Below the pieces are notes generated by a model. It was not told the origin of the DNA and searched no databases. It saw only the letters and a program-made list of their open reading frames with translations. Both the position numbers and the translations under genes were made by a program. A stretch of DNA of 64,000 nt. Origin: Maricaulis parjimensis (lineage in GTDB: Bacteria > Pseudomonadota > Alphaproteobacteria > Caulobacterales > Maricaulaceae). The DNA lies in assembly GCF_016817355.1 (NCBI RefSeq), contig NZ_JADOTT010000004.1:124001-188000 (forward strand), in the 5' to 3' direction. Below, one piece after another: positions 34,985-43,547 of this stretch (position 1 is its first letter; every line of letters starts with the position of its first letter).

Positions 34985-35476
34985 TTACATGCGGAAGCGG
35001 ATATGGTCCGCCCAGAAGCGCTCGATACGGGCCAGTGCCGTATTCATGCCCGGCAATTGCGTCGTATCGACACCGCCGACAGCTTCCAGCGAATTGGCCT
35101 GGCGCTCGAACAGCGTGTTGAGCTGCGCGCACACGGCATGGCCGCTTTCCGTCAGGCTGACGCGGACCGAGCGGCGGTCGACCGCAGAGCGCTCGTGCCG
35201 GATATAGCCTGCATCAACAAGTTTCTTGAGATTGTAGGAGACATTGGAGCCGAGATAGTGGCCGCGCGTCCGCAGCTCGCCTGCGGTCAGCTCCTGGTCG
35301 CCGATATTGAACAGGAGCAGGGCCTGCACCGAGTTCAGATCGTCCAGGCCTTCGCGGTCCAGCTCGTCTTTCACCACGTCGAGCAGCTGACGGTGCAGCC
35401 GTTCCACGAGTTGAAGAAGTTCCAGATATTGCCCGTCCGGCGCCGCTTCCGGCGCCATGTTTTCTGCCATTGCCAT
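34985..35476 (-). CDS. MarR-family transcriptional regulator
   Basis: A 163-aa winged-helix regulator. Domain landmarks are LNSVQALLLFNIGDQELTAG, the recognition helix LGSNVSYNLKKLVDAGYIRH and the wing SAVDRRSVRVSLTESG. Helical dimerisation arms at both ends complete the fold. It resembles the alphaproteobacterial LdtR-type MarR proteins, but the ligand and targets cannot be read from sequence. A GGAGTG ribosome site precedes the ATG. The upstream 65 bp carry repeats that may be its own operator. It ends in a strong terminator. Confidence 0.87.
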   Translation of the reverse strand: MAMAENMAPEAAPDGQYLELLQLVERLHRQLLDVVKDELDREGLDDLNSVQALLLFNIGDQELTAGELRTRGHYLGSNVSYNLKKLVDAGYIRHERSAVDRRSVRVSLTESGHAVCAQLNTLFERQANSLEAVGGVDTTQLPGMNTALARIERFWADHIRFRM

Positions 35477-35481
35477 GTCTA

Positions 35482-35514
35482 CACTCCACCCGATCTTTTG
35501 CGATCTTTGGAGTG
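35482..35514. promoter_or_regulatory. Repeats upstream of the marR-type gene (possible autoregulatory operator)
   Basis: CACTCCA (35482-35488) and TGGAGTG (35508-35514) form an inverted repeat enclosing a direct repeat CGATCTTT (35491-35498, 35501-35508). One arm is also the ribosome binding site of the marR-type gene. MarR regulators often bind their own leader. The alternative is a weak terminator for the upstream mmsB. Confidence 0.35.
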
Positions 35515-35542
35515 AGCTTAGGCAAAAAGGACAAAAAACCCC

Positions 35543-36436
35543 TTAACGGGCCTGCCAGCTTCCGTTGAGCAGTTGGATGATACCGGAAAAATCGGTCGAA
35601 CCGCCGCCCAGATTGTCGAACATGGCATAGAGCGCTTCGGCCTGTGCACCCAGGGGCGTCGAGGCGCCCGCCGCCTGCGCCGCATCCTGCGCCAGCTTGA
35701 GATCCTTGAGCATCATCGCGGTCGCAAAGCCGGGATTGTAGCCATTGTTTGCGGGCGTGGTCGGCACCGGTCCGGGCACCGGGCAATAGCTGGTCATGGA
35801 CCAGGACTGGCCGGACGCCTTGGAGGAAATGTCGAAGAATTTCTGCGGATCCAGGCCCAGTTTCTCGGCCAGCGAGAAGGCTTCGCACGTGCCGATCATG
35901 GTGATGGCCAGCAGCATGTTATTGCAGATCTTCACCGCCTGACCGGCGCCCAGATCACCGCCGCGGATCACCGCCTTGCCCATCACCTGGAGGAAGGGCT
36001 CAGCCGCCGCGAAATCCTCTTCGGATCCGCCAACCATGAAGGTCAGCGTGCCGGCCGTCGCTGCCGCCACACCGCCGGAGACCGGCGCATCGACAAAGCG
36101 GAAGCCCTTCTCCTTGGCCAGGCCACCGACATGGCGGGCGCTGTCCACATCGATTGTGGAGCAATCCATGAAAAGCGTACCCGGTGCCGCGGCCCCGAAG
36201 ATCTCGCCTTCATAAACAGCGCGGACATGCTTGCCCGCGGGCAGCATGGTGACGACGGCATCGGCACCGGAAACGGCATCGGCGGCAGAGGATGCGGCAG
36301 AAGCGCCCTCGCCCACCAGCTTGGCGACCGCCGCCTCGCTGAGATCGAATGCCCGCACATCATGACCGGCCTTGGCCAGATTGATGGCCATGCCGGACCC
36401 CATATTGCCCAGACCAATGAATGCGATCGTCGCCAT
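35543..36436 (-). CDS. mmsB: 3-hydroxyisobutyrate dehydrogenase
   Basis: A 297-aa NAD+-dependent dehydrogenase that oxidises 3-hydroxyisobutyrate to methylmalonate semialdehyde in valine breakdown. The Rossmann start is IAFIGLGNMGSGMAINLAKAG. The substrate motif is FVDAPVSGGVAAATAGTLTF, and the catalytic lysine region is GAGQAVKICNNMLLAITM. The end WSMTSYCPVPGPVPTTPANN region with SGIIQLL fits the MmsB branch. It follows the hydrolase gene by 37 bp; the dehydrogenase, hydrolase and mmsB run in pathway order on one strand. Confidence 0.92.
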   Translation of the reverse strand: MATIAFIGLGNMGSGMAINLAKAGHDVRAFDLSEAAVAKLVGEGASAASSAADAVSGADAVVTMLPAGKHVRAVYEGEIFGAAAPGTLFMDCSTIDVDSARHVGGLAKEKGFRFVDAPVSGGVAAATAGTLTFMVGGSEEDFAAAEPFLQVMGKAVIRGGDLGAGQAVKICNNMLLAITMIGTCEAFSLAEKLGLDPQKFFDISSKASGQSWSMTSYCPVPGPVPTTPANNGYNPGFATAMMLKDLKLAQDAAQAAGASTPLGAQAEALYAMFDNLGGGSTDFSGIIQLLNGSWQAR

Positions 36437-36473
36437 GGAATTACTCCCCGTGGATTGTCTTTGAAGCCCGGTC

Positions 36474-37538
36474 TTATTCGCCGAGAAATGTCATTTCATG
36501 GTCTGCGTCGAGTGCGTCAAACGCCGTGGCGATCCAGGCATCATCCACCTCACCGATAACCGCCGGCGACCATTTCGGCGCGTGATCCTTGTCGATGATC
36601 ACGGCGCGCACGCCCTCATAGAAATCGACGCCTTTCAGGCACCAGCTCGACACGCGCAGGTCCTGGCGCATCACGTCCTCGAAGGAGAGATCGCCGCCCT
36701 TGCGCAGACAGGCCAGGGTCAGTTTCAGCGCGGTCGGCGATTTGGAGGCCATCACCTTGGCCTGTTTCTCCGACCAGCTGTCACCGGCTGCCGCGATCCG
36801 GCTGGCGATTTCCTCGACACTGTCGCCGGCAAAGGCCGCATCGATCAGGCCGCGCGTATGCGCCAGCTCGCTATCGCCCGGATCACCAGAGAATTCCTCA
36901 AGCAGGACTTCCAGCGCGTCTTCGTCCGACAGGTCCGCACTTTCCAGCGCGGCAACCAGTTCGTCATAGTGCGCGGACGGACAGTAATGCGTGGCCAGAC
37001 CGGCCGCGACACTGTCGGCCGCCTTCAGACGCGCGCCAGTCAAACCCATCCAGGTGCCGATCTCGCCCGCCAGGCGGGGCAGGAAAAAGGCGCCGCCGAC
37101 ATCCGGGTGGAAACCGATGCCCGTTTCCGGCATGGCGAACATGGTCCGATCACCGGCCACACGGTGCGAGCCGTGCACGGAGACGCCGACACCGCCGCCC
37201 ATCGTGATGCCGTCGATCAGCGCCACATAGGGTTTGGGATAGTGATAGATCAGCGTGTTGAGCCGGTATTCATCACGCCAGAACAGCCAGGCCTGGTCAT
37301 CGCCCGCCTTGCCCGAATTGTGCAGTTTGAGGATATCCCCGCCGGCACAAAAACCCTTCTCCCCGGCCCCGTCGACGACGATGGCCTTGACCTCATCATC
37401 CCCGCGCCAGGCCTCCAGCGCCTCGATCATGCCCAGGCACATGCCATGGGTTAGCGCATTGAGCGCCTTGGGACGGTTCAGCGTGATCCGGCCGACCTGG
37501 CCGATCTTGCGTGTGATGACTTCGGGTTCTTCGGTCAC
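36474..37538 (-). CDS. 3-hydroxyisobutyryl-CoA hydrolase / enoyl-CoA hydratase family
   Basis: A 354-aa crotonase-fold protein, the length expected of 3-hydroxyisobutyryl-CoA hydrolase (HIBCH) and longer than a simple hydratase. Landmarks are the CoA site KGFCAGGDILKLHNSGK, the oxyanion region GGGVGVSVHGSHRVAGDRT, and MPETGIGFHPDVGGAFFLPRL with the catalytic Glu. A long C-terminal region containing MRQDLRVSSWCLKGVDFYEGVRA completes it. Neighbours encode the preceding and following steps of valine degradation, supporting HIBCH over other crotonases. Confidence 0.88.
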   Translation of the reverse strand: MTEEPEVITRKIGQVGRITLNRPKALNALTHGMCLGMIEALEAWRGDDEVKAIVVDGAGEKGFCAGGDILKLHNSGKAGDDQAWLFWRDEYRLNTLIYHYPKPYVALIDGITMGGGVGVSVHGSHRVAGDRTMFAMPETGIGFHPDVGGAFFLPRLAGEIGTWMGLTGARLKAADSVAAGLATHYCPSAHYDELVAALESADLSDEDALEVLLEEFSGDPGDSELAHTRGLIDAAFAGDSVEEIASRIAAAGDSWSEKQAKVMASKSPTALKLTLACLRKGGDLSFEDVMRQDLRVSSWCLKGVDFYEGVRAVIIDKDHAPKWSPAVIGEVDDAWIATAFDALDADHEMTFLGE

Positions 37539-37571
37539 GTTCGGGATCCCCGTTTCAACTCTAAAAACAGA

Positions 37572-38726
37572 CTAGGAATTACTCGGCCAGCTGCGCTTCA
37601 TGTCCTTGGCGATGATCACGCGCATGATCTCGTTCGTGCCTTCCAGGATCTGGTGCACGCGCAAATCACGGACGATCCGCTCCATCGGATAATCCTTGAG
37701 ATAGCCATAGCCACCATGCAGCTGCAGCGCCTGGTTGGCCACATCGAAACACGTATCCGTGGCAAAACGCTTGGCCATGGCGCAATAGCGCGGTGCGGAC
37801 GGGTCTTTGGCGTCCAGCATCGCGGCGGCGCGATAGACCATCAGGCGCGCAGCATCGAGCTCGGTCGCCATGTCGGCCAGTTTGAACTCGGTGACCTGGA
37901 ACTCGCCAATGGCGCGGCCGAACTGCTTGCGTTCGCTCGTATAGGCCATCGCCTGGTCCAGCGCCTCGCCAGCCCCGCCCAGCGAGCAGGCGGCGATATT
38001 GATGCGGCCACCATTGAGGCCCTGCATGGCAAAGGAGAAACCCTGGCCCTCATCGCCGATCCGATTGGCGACCGGCACGCGGCAGTCCTGGAAGGTCACG
38101 ACACGGGTCGGCTGGGCATTCCAGCCCATCTTCTTCTCATTGGCGCCAAAGGAGAGGCCGGGCGTGTCCTTCTCGACCAGAATGGTGGAGACACCCTTGG
38201 GGCCGTCCTCACCGGTCTTGCACATGACCACATGATAGTCTGACGTGCCCGCGCCCGAGATGAAGGCCTTGGAGCCATTGAGGACATACTCATCGCCATC
38301 GCGCACGGCGCGGGTGCGCATCGCCACCGCGTCAGAACCGGAACCCGGCTCGGTCAGGCAGTAGGAAGCGATCTTGTCCATACTCATCATGGGCGGCAGG
38401 AAGCGCTGACGCTGTTCCTCATTGCCCCATGTGTCGATCATCCAGGCGCACATATTGTGGATCGACAGGAAGGCCGCCGTGGCGACACAGCCGCGCGACA
38501 ATTCTTCAAAGATCAGGGCCGCATCCAGACGCGTCAAATTCGACCCGCCGACATCCTCACGCGTATAGATACCCGCGAATCCCAGTTCGGCGGCTTCGCG
38601 CATCGCTTCGACCGGGAAATGCTTTTCCTCGTCCCACTTGGCCGCATTCGGCTTGAGGCGGTCATCGGCGAATTTTCTCGCCATATCGCGAATAAGGGTC
38701 TGATCTTCTGTAAGAGCGAAATGCAC
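37572..38726 (-). CDS. Acyl-CoA dehydrogenase, probably isobutyryl-CoA dehydrogenase
   Basis: 384 aa from a GTG start (38726-38724) with AGGAG seven bases upstream; the longer ATG frame (to 38765) lacks such a site. It is an FAD flavoenzyme that oxidises branched-chain acyl-CoA to enoyl-CoA with ETF as acceptor. Landmarks are [52 protein letters not shown], and [21 protein letters not shown] with [17 protein letters not shown]. The catalytic Glu sits in the GTNEIMR end motif region. Context with HIBCH and MmsB points to isobutyryl-CoA. Confidence 0.9.
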   Translation of the reverse strand: MHFALTEDQTLIRDMARKFADDRLKPNAAKWDEEKHFPVEAMREAAELGFAGIYTREDVGGSNLTRLDAALIFEELSRGCVATAAFLSIHNMCAWMIDTWGNEEQRQRFLPPMMSMDKIASYCLTEPGSGSDAVAMRTRAVRDGDEYVLNGSKAFISGAGTSDYHVVMCKTGEDGPKGVSTILVEKDTPGLSFGANEKKMGWNAQPTRVVTFQDCRVPVANRIGDEGQGFSFAMQGLNGGRINIAACSLGGAGEALDQAMAYTSERKQFGRAIGEFQVTEFKLADMATELDAARLMVYRAAAMLDAKDPSAPRYCAMAKRFATDTCFDVANQALQLHGGYGYLKDYPMERIVRDLRVHQILEGTNEIMRVIIAKDMKRSWPSNS

Positions 38727-38863
38727 CGCAGCACTCCTGTTGCTGAACACGCCAATGGGAGACAAATATTGCTTCCCGCTGATTTGGCGGGAGGCGTAAC
38801 GCGGCTTTCCGTCCGCGGCAAGTTTGATATGTGTCTGTCACCCCAGACCGGAAAGAGATCAGC

Positions 38864-39841
38864 ATGTACCCCAATACCCGACTGCGCCGTACCCGCCAGG
38901 CCGACTGGTCCCGCCGTCTCGTGCGTGAGAATGCCCTGTCGGTGAATGATCTCATCTGGTCTGTCGTGGTCTCCGACACAGCCGATCCGATCGAGCCGGT
39001 GGCCGCCATGCCGGGGGTGGAACGCCTGTCACTTTCCGCACTGGCGAAGGCCGCCAAGGAAGCCCAGGATCTGGGCATTCCGGCCATGGCGATCTTCCCG
39101 CACATCGATCCGTCGAAGAAGGATGATGAGGGTTCCGAAGCCCTCAATCGCGACGGTCTGGTGCCGCAGGCGATCAAGACCATCAAGGAGGCCGCACCCA
39201 ATCTCGGCGTGATCTGTGATGTTGCGCTCGACCCCTTCACCACGCACGGCCATGACGGGATTCTGGACGGCGATGTGATCGATAATGACGCCACGGTCGA
39301 CCGCTTGATCGAACAGGCTCTGGTCCAGGCCGAGGCCGGCTGCGATGTCGTCGCCCCTTCCGACATGATGGATGGCCGTATCGGCGCCATCCGCGAAGCG
39401 CTGGAGAATGAGGGCCACATCAATACAATGATCCTCTCCTACGCCGCCAAATATGCCTCCGGCTTCTACGGCCCCTATCGCGAGGCGATCGGCTCGGCCG
39501 CCGCGCTCAAGGGCGACAAGCAGACCTATCAGATGGATCCGTCCAACCGGGATGAATGCCTGCGCGAGGTCGAGCTCGACATTGGCGAGGGCGCCGACAT
39601 GGTCATGGTCAAACCCGGCCTGCCCTATCTGGACATCGTCCGCGCCCTCTCCGACGCCTTCCCCGTCCCGGTCTATGCTTTCCAGGTCTCCGGCGAGTAC
39701 GCCATGATCGAGGCCGCCGCCGCAAACGGCTGGATCGATGGCGACCGCGTCATGATGGAAAGCCTGCTGGCCTTCAAGCGTGCGGGAGCGGCGGGGATCA
39801 TCACCTATTTCGCGCCACGGGCGGCGAAATTGTTGGGGTAA
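38864..39841 (+). CDS. hemB: Porphobilinogen synthase (delta-aminolevulinic acid dehydratase), Mg-type
   Basis: A 325-aa enzyme that condenses two aminolevulinates into porphobilinogen. The start is the ATG at 38864 with GAAAGAGA upstream; a GTG 33 bp earlier is less likely. Active-site lysines lie in ILSYAAKYASGFYGPYREA and MVMVKPGLPYLDIV. The metal loop reads DVALDPFTTHGHDGI, with Asp in place of the cysteines of zinc enzymes, so it is the Mg-dependent class found in alphaproteobacteria. It is divergent from the valine-degradation genes and followed 7 bp later by a small membrane-protein gene. Confidence 0.95.
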   Translation: MYPNTRLRRTRQADWSRRLVRENALSVNDLIWSVVVSDTADPIEPVAAMPGVERLSLSALAKAAKEAQDLGIPAMAIFPHIDPSKKDDEGSEALNRDGLVPQAIKTIKEAAPNLGVICDVALDPFTTHGHDGILDGDVIDNDATVDRLIEQALVQAEAGCDVVAPSDMMDGRIGAIREALENEGHINTMILSYAAKYASGFYGPYREAIGSAAALKGDKQTYQMDPSNRDECLREVELDIGEGADMVMVKPGLPYLDIVRALSDAFPVPVYAFQVSGEYAMIEAAAANGWIDGDRVMMESLLAFKRAGAAGIITYFAPRAAKLLG

Positions 39842-39848
39842 GGCGGTA

Positions 39849-40250
39849 ATGGGCTGGAACCGTCTCATCTGTCCCGACTGCGGTCACGAAATCAATGCGG
39901 ACAAGGCGCTGGCCGCCCTGGAAGCTGAATATCGTGAGCAGGAAGAGAAGTATGGCGGCATGCCGAGCTTCCGGCGGCCCAGCGTCACGGGCACATTCGA
40001 TCCCATCAAATGCCCGGAATGCGGATTGCGCGTCCGGGCGGCTTTCTGGCCGGCTCTTTTCATTGTCATTCCCTTGTGGCTGGCGTCGTGCATCGGCTTG
40101 TTCGGAATGGCCATAAGCCAGAAGATCGACTTTCCACCTGATCTGGTCGAGCTGGTCGTCAAATTCGGCCTCGGCATATTCATCGCCGGCTTCATCGCCA
40201 TGATCTGGGGATACAGCGTCGCCAAGCCCATCCGATGCGGGCATTACTGA
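39849..40250 (+). CDS. Zinc-ribbon membrane protein of unknown function
   Basis: 133 aa from MGWNRLICPDCGHEINADKA. Two CPxC knuckles, CPDC (9-12) and CPEC (about 55-58), are separated by a charged helix and would form one zinc ribbon. Two hydrophobic segments follow (about 67-90 and 105-128), so the ribbon sits at the membrane face. The body is AFWPALFIVIPLWLASCIG and FGLGIFIAGFIAMIWGYSV. It starts 7 bp after hemB and probably shares its transcript. I do not recognise a named family. Confidence 0.65.
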   Translation: MGWNRLICPDCGHEINADKALAALEAEYREQEEKYGGMPSFRRPSVTGTFDPIKCPECGLRVRAAFWPALFIVIPLWLASCIGLFGMAISQKIDFPPDLVELVVKFGLGIFIAGFIAMIWGYSVAKPIRCGHY

Positions 40251-40310
40251 ACGCCCGGATCAGGTCACCCACCCTTTGACGCCTTCCGCGACTTCCGGCA
40301 TCCATGGTGC

Positions 40311-41465
40311 ATGAGCCAGACACCTGACACACCCACCTCCCGCGAGACCAAAACCGTCCAGGCGATGCATGCGCCGGACACGCAAACCGGGGCGGTGATC
40401 CCGCCGATTCATTCCTCCACCACCTATCTGCGCGGGGCGCAGAATGAGTTGGTGGGGCCGACCGATTACCGGCGGCCGGAAGGACCGACGGAGATGCAGG
40501 CGGCCGAGGTGCTGGCCATGCTGGATGGCGGCGCGGAGGCACGGCTCTTTCCCTCGGGCATGGCGGCGATTGCGGCGGTGCTGGAAAGCGTGCCGACGGG
40601 CGGGCATGTCATCGCCCAATCGGAAATGTATTACGGCGCGCGCATGCTGTTCCAGCGAGCCCAGAAACTGGGCCGGATCACGCTCAATCTCGTCGCGCCG
40701 GGTGATCTCAACGCGCTGACGGCGGCCTGTCGTCCCGACACGGATCTGATCTGGATCGAGACGCCGGCCAACCCGTCCTGGGCCATTGTCGACATCGCCA
40801 AGGCGGCCGATATCGCCCATGCCGTGGGCGCGCGCCTCGTGGTCGACAGCACCTGCGCCCCGCCCTGCACCACGCGCCCGATCGCGCTGGGCGCGGACAT
40901 GGTCATGCATTCGGCGACCAAATATCTCAACGGGCATTCCGATGTGCTGGCCGGCGCCCTGGTCACGGCCAAGGCGGACGAAAACTGGCAGACCATCTCC
41001 ACCCTGCACAGCCAGACCGGCGGCGTGCCCGGAGCGTTTGAAACCTGGCTTCTCCTGCGCGGCCTGCGCACGCTCTTCGTGCGGTTTGAGCGCCAGAGTT
41101 CCAGCGCGCTTTTCCTGGCGAAGGCGCTTCAGGACCATCCCAAGCTTTCCGCCGTCCACTATCCCGGCCTGGAAACCCATCCCGGGCATGCCATCGCGGC
41201 CAAGCAGATGACAGGCGGGTTCGGCGGGACGCTCTCAGTGCAGTTGGACGGCGGCTATGACGCCGCCCGCAAGCTTGCGGCCGGCACGAAACTCTTCTTC
41301 CAGGCCACTTCGCTGGGCGGGGTGGAAAGCCTGATCGAGCACCGAAAACCCATTGAAGGCGCCGAAAGCCCCTGCCCGCCGGATCTGGTCCGCCTGTCGG
41401 TCGGCCTGGAAACGCCGGAGGATTTGCTGGCCGACCTGAAGCAGGCGCTGGAAGCGGCGGGCTAG
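40311..41465 (+). CDS. Trans-sulfuration PLP enzyme (cystathionine gamma-synthase/beta-lyase family)
   Basis: A 384-aa PLP-dependent enzyme of sulfur amino-acid metabolism. Visible landmarks are TQTGAVIPPIHSSTTYL, FPSGMAAIAAVLESVP, IWIETPANPSWAIVDI, and the PLP lysine in MHSATKYLNGHSDVLAGALV. GGVESLIEHRKP and a C-terminal RLSVGLETPEDLLADL follow. This core is shared by cystathionine beta-lyase, gamma-synthase and O-acylhomoserine sulfhydrylase; sequence reading does not separate them. No riboswitch was recognised in the 60 bp upstream, and no clear ribosome binding site precedes this ATG. Confidence 0.85.
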   Translation: MSQTPDTPTSRETKTVQAMHAPDTQTGAVIPPIHSSTTYLRGAQNELVGPTDYRRPEGPTEMQAAEVLAMLDGGAEARLFPSGMAAIAAVLESVPTGGHVIAQSEMYYGARMLFQRAQKLGRITLNLVAPGDLNALTAACRPDTDLIWIETPANPSWAIVDIAKAADIAHAVGARLVVDSTCAPPCTTRPIALGADMVMHSATKYLNGHSDVLAGALVTAKADENWQTISTLHSQTGGVPGAFETWLLLRGLRTLFVRFERQSSSALFLAKALQDHPKLSAVHYPGLETHPGHAIAAKQMTGGFGGTLSVQLDGGYDAARKLAAGTKLFFQATSLGGVESLIEHRKPIEGAESPCPPDLVRLSVGLETPEDLLADLKQALEAAG

Positions 41466-41469
41466 GCCC

Positions 41470-42099
41470 TCACTCCCCCAGCTTGATCGGTGGCAAATGC
41501 CATTTGAACTGGATGGCACAGCCGCGCAGCACGAAGGCCAGACCGGCTGAAACCAGCGTCACCAGGCTGGGATTGAGGTCCAGCGCCAGTCCCGCGACAT
41601 AGGCCGCAGCACCCGCCAGAGCCGCCAGCGCGTAGATGTCCTCGCGCAGGATGAGCGGCACATCATTGACGATGATATCGCGCAGCAAGCCGCCAAAAGC
41701 CGCGCTCATCATTCCGGTGAGGATGGCGATGGTCCAGTGCGCACCCGCCGCCAGGCCGGCCTGGGCACCGATGACGCAGAAAACGGACAGGCCGATCGCA
41801 TCGGCCCAGATCAGGGCAGCGCGCCGGGTGGCGATGGCCTGGGCCCAGGGTGAGGTGAAATAGCCCAGCAGCGCCCCGCCCACGGCGACGGCGAGATAAT
41901 TGGGTTCCTCGATCCAATAGACCGGCAGCTCGCCCAGCAGAACATCGCGCAGCGTGCCGCCGCCCATGCCGGTCACCGCACCGACAATGGCCGCGCCGAA
42001 CGGGTCCAGCGCCTTGCGGGCACCCAGCATGCCGCCGGAATAGGCAAAGAAGCCGATCCCGGCATAGTCCAGCCAGAGGAAGAGGGTTTCGACACTCAT
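41470..42099 (-). CDS. TRIC-type (YicG/UPF0126) cation channel family membrane protein
   Basis: A 209-aa protein with seven predicted transmembrane helices in two repeated halves. The first half has FAYSGGMLGARKALDPFGAAIVG followed by GGGTLRDVLLG. The second half repeats this as AAFGGLLRDIIVNDVPLIL. The glycine-rich kinked helices are those of prokaryotic TRIC trimeric cation channels. It overlaps the gene upstream (42096-42626) by 4 bp and is the last of three tightly linked genes. Confidence 0.88.
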   Translation of the reverse strand: MSVETLFLWLDYAGIGFFAYSGGMLGARKALDPFGAAIVGAVTGMGGGTLRDVLLGELPVYWIEEPNYLAVAVGGALLGYFTSPWAQAIATRRAALIWADAIGLSVFCVIGAQAGLAAGAHWTIAILTGMMSAAFGGLLRDIIVNDVPLILREDIYALAALAGAAAYVAGLALDLNPSLVTLVSAGLAFVLRGCAIQFKWHLPPIKLGE

Positions 42100-42626
42100 T
42101 CGGCAGAGGCCTTGTCGCGCCGGGCGGCGTCGTACTGGCGGCGTGCCTGCTCGAACTCGATCAGTTCCACGAGCTCGTTCGCGCGCCAGGACGCGGCCAA
42201 CATGACCCCGCTGGCCAGCATCCAGATCGCCAGGACGAGGATCAACGTATCCATCTGGGCAAAGCCCAGCCGCACCCAGATACCCGGATCAATCTCGGTC
42301 AGACCGAAGACGCCCGCCACCGGAACCGAGACCAGAATCAGGGTCGAGGTGCGGAACACCCGTTCCACCTTGCGCGCATTGATCCGGGCAAAGGCGAGCA
42401 GGAAGTCCACCTGCTCATCACTCAGACCGCCCAGCAGGCCCAGCCCGACCTTCCAATGCACCGCCCTGGCCAGAGGCGTCATCTGGTCATTGGAAAATTG
42501 CAGCAGGGCGCGCCGCGAAAAACCGGCAAACACGATCATTCGCCAGACCGCAAATTGGGTCGTCAGGCGTTTCCAGACGCCCATCGCCACCGGATCGGTC
42601 CGGATGAGGCGGCCATCCTCTGTCAC
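42096..42626 (-). CDS. Small membrane protein of unknown function
   Basis: 176 aa from a GTG (42626-42624) that overlaps the stop of the preceding dehydrogenase gene (GTGA). Two hydrophobic helices are apparent, LILVSVPVAGVFGLT (about 105-125) and LILVLAIWMLASGVMLAAS (about 135-155). A basic amphipathic N-terminal part (WKRLTTQFAVWRMIVFAGFSRR) precedes them and a charged tail follows. No named family is recognised. Its tight coupling with a TRIC channel and a dehydrogenase is the only functional hint. Confidence 0.68.
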   Translation of the reverse strand: MTEDGRLIRTDPVAMGVWKRLTTQFAVWRMIVFAGFSRRALLQFSNDQMTPLARAVHWKVGLGLLGGLSDEQVDFLLAFARINARKVERVFRTSTLILVSVPVAGVFGLTEIDPGIWVRLGFAQMDTLILVLAIWMLASGVMLAASWRANELVELIEFEQARRQYDAARRDKASAE

Positions 42627-43486
42627 AGATCGCGCTCCAGCCGAGCGATCAGGCTGGACGTGTCCCAACGATTGCCGCCCATGGCCTGCACATCGGCATA
42701 GAATTGGTCGACCAGCGCCGCGACAGGCAGGCGCGCGCCATTGCGGCGGGCCTCTTCCAACGTGATGCGCAGATCCTTGCGCATCCAGTCGATGGCAAAA
42801 CCATAGTCGAACTTGTCCTCGACCATCGTCTTCCAGCGATTTTCCATCTGCCAGGACTGGGCCGCGCCCTTGGAAATGGCGCCAATCACCAATTCCGGAT
42901 CGAGCCCGGAACGCTTGGCGAAATGCAAACCTTCCGAAAGCCCCTGGACGATGCCGGCAATGCAGATCTGGTTGACCATTTTGCACAGCTGGCCGGCGCC
43001 CGCCGGACCGATCAGCGACATCGCCTTGGCATAGGCATCCATCACTTTTTCGGCCCGCTCGAACGTGTCCGCCTCACCGCCGCACATAATGGTCAGCTGG
43101 CCGTTTTCCGCACCCGCCTGCCCACCGGAGACCGGCGCATCGAGAAAGCCGATCCCGGCCTCGCGCGCTTCCAGGTCCAGCTCGCGGGCGAGCTCGGCAG
43201 AGGCCGTGGTGTGATCGATCAGGATGGCGCCCGGCTTCATGGCGGGAATCGCCTGTTCCGCGACGGCGCGGACATCCGGATCATCGCCCAGACAAGCCAT
43301 CACATAATCCGCCTCGGCCACCGCCGCCTCGACCGTATCGGCTGCTTGGCCGCCATGCTGGTCCGCCCAGGCTTTCGCCTTGCTGGCCGTGCGATTCCAC
43401 ACGACAACCTCATGTCCGGCGGCGGCGAGATGGCCGGCCATCGGATAGCCCATGACGCCCAGGCCCAGGAATGTACAGCGTGACAT
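42623..43486 (-). CDS. NAD(P)-dependent beta-hydroxyacid dehydrogenase (3-HIBDH family)
   Basis: A 287-aa protein of the 6-phosphogluconate dehydrogenase-like family. The Rossmann motif is TFLGLGVMGYPMAGHLAAAG, with WNRTASKAKAW. The substrate motif is FLDAPVSGGQAGAENGQLTI, and the catalytic lysine region is GAGQLCKMVNQICIAGI. It is paralogous to MmsB at 35.5 kb but in a different context. Substrates in the family include tartronate semialdehyde, glyoxylate and succinic semialdehyde. The WNRT motif (Arg/Thr after the second strand) suggests NADPH, GLYR-like use. Confidence 0.86.
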   Translation of the reverse strand: MSRCTFLGLGVMGYPMAGHLAAAGHEVVVWNRTASKAKAWADQHGGQAADTVEAAVAEADYVMACLGDDPDVRAVAEQAIPAMKPGAILIDHTTASAELARELDLEAREAGIGFLDAPVSGGQAGAENGQLTIMCGGEADTFERAEKVMDAYAKAMSLIGPAGAGQLCKMVNQICIAGIVQGLSEGLHFAKRSGLDPELVIGAISKGAAQSWQMENRWKTMVEDKFDYGFAIDWMRKDLRITLEEARRNGARLPVAALVDQFYADVQAMGGNRWDTSSLIARLERDL

Positions 43487-43547
43487 AAGCGGCTCCCCTT
43501 CTCTTCAACCCCTTGCTAGTCTTCCGCCATTCGGGGAGCAAGTCATC

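Noticed and set aside
40251-40310. SAM-responsive riboswitch before the trans-sulfuration gene
   Set aside because: Only 60 bp are available and no SAM-II or related consensus could be aligned.
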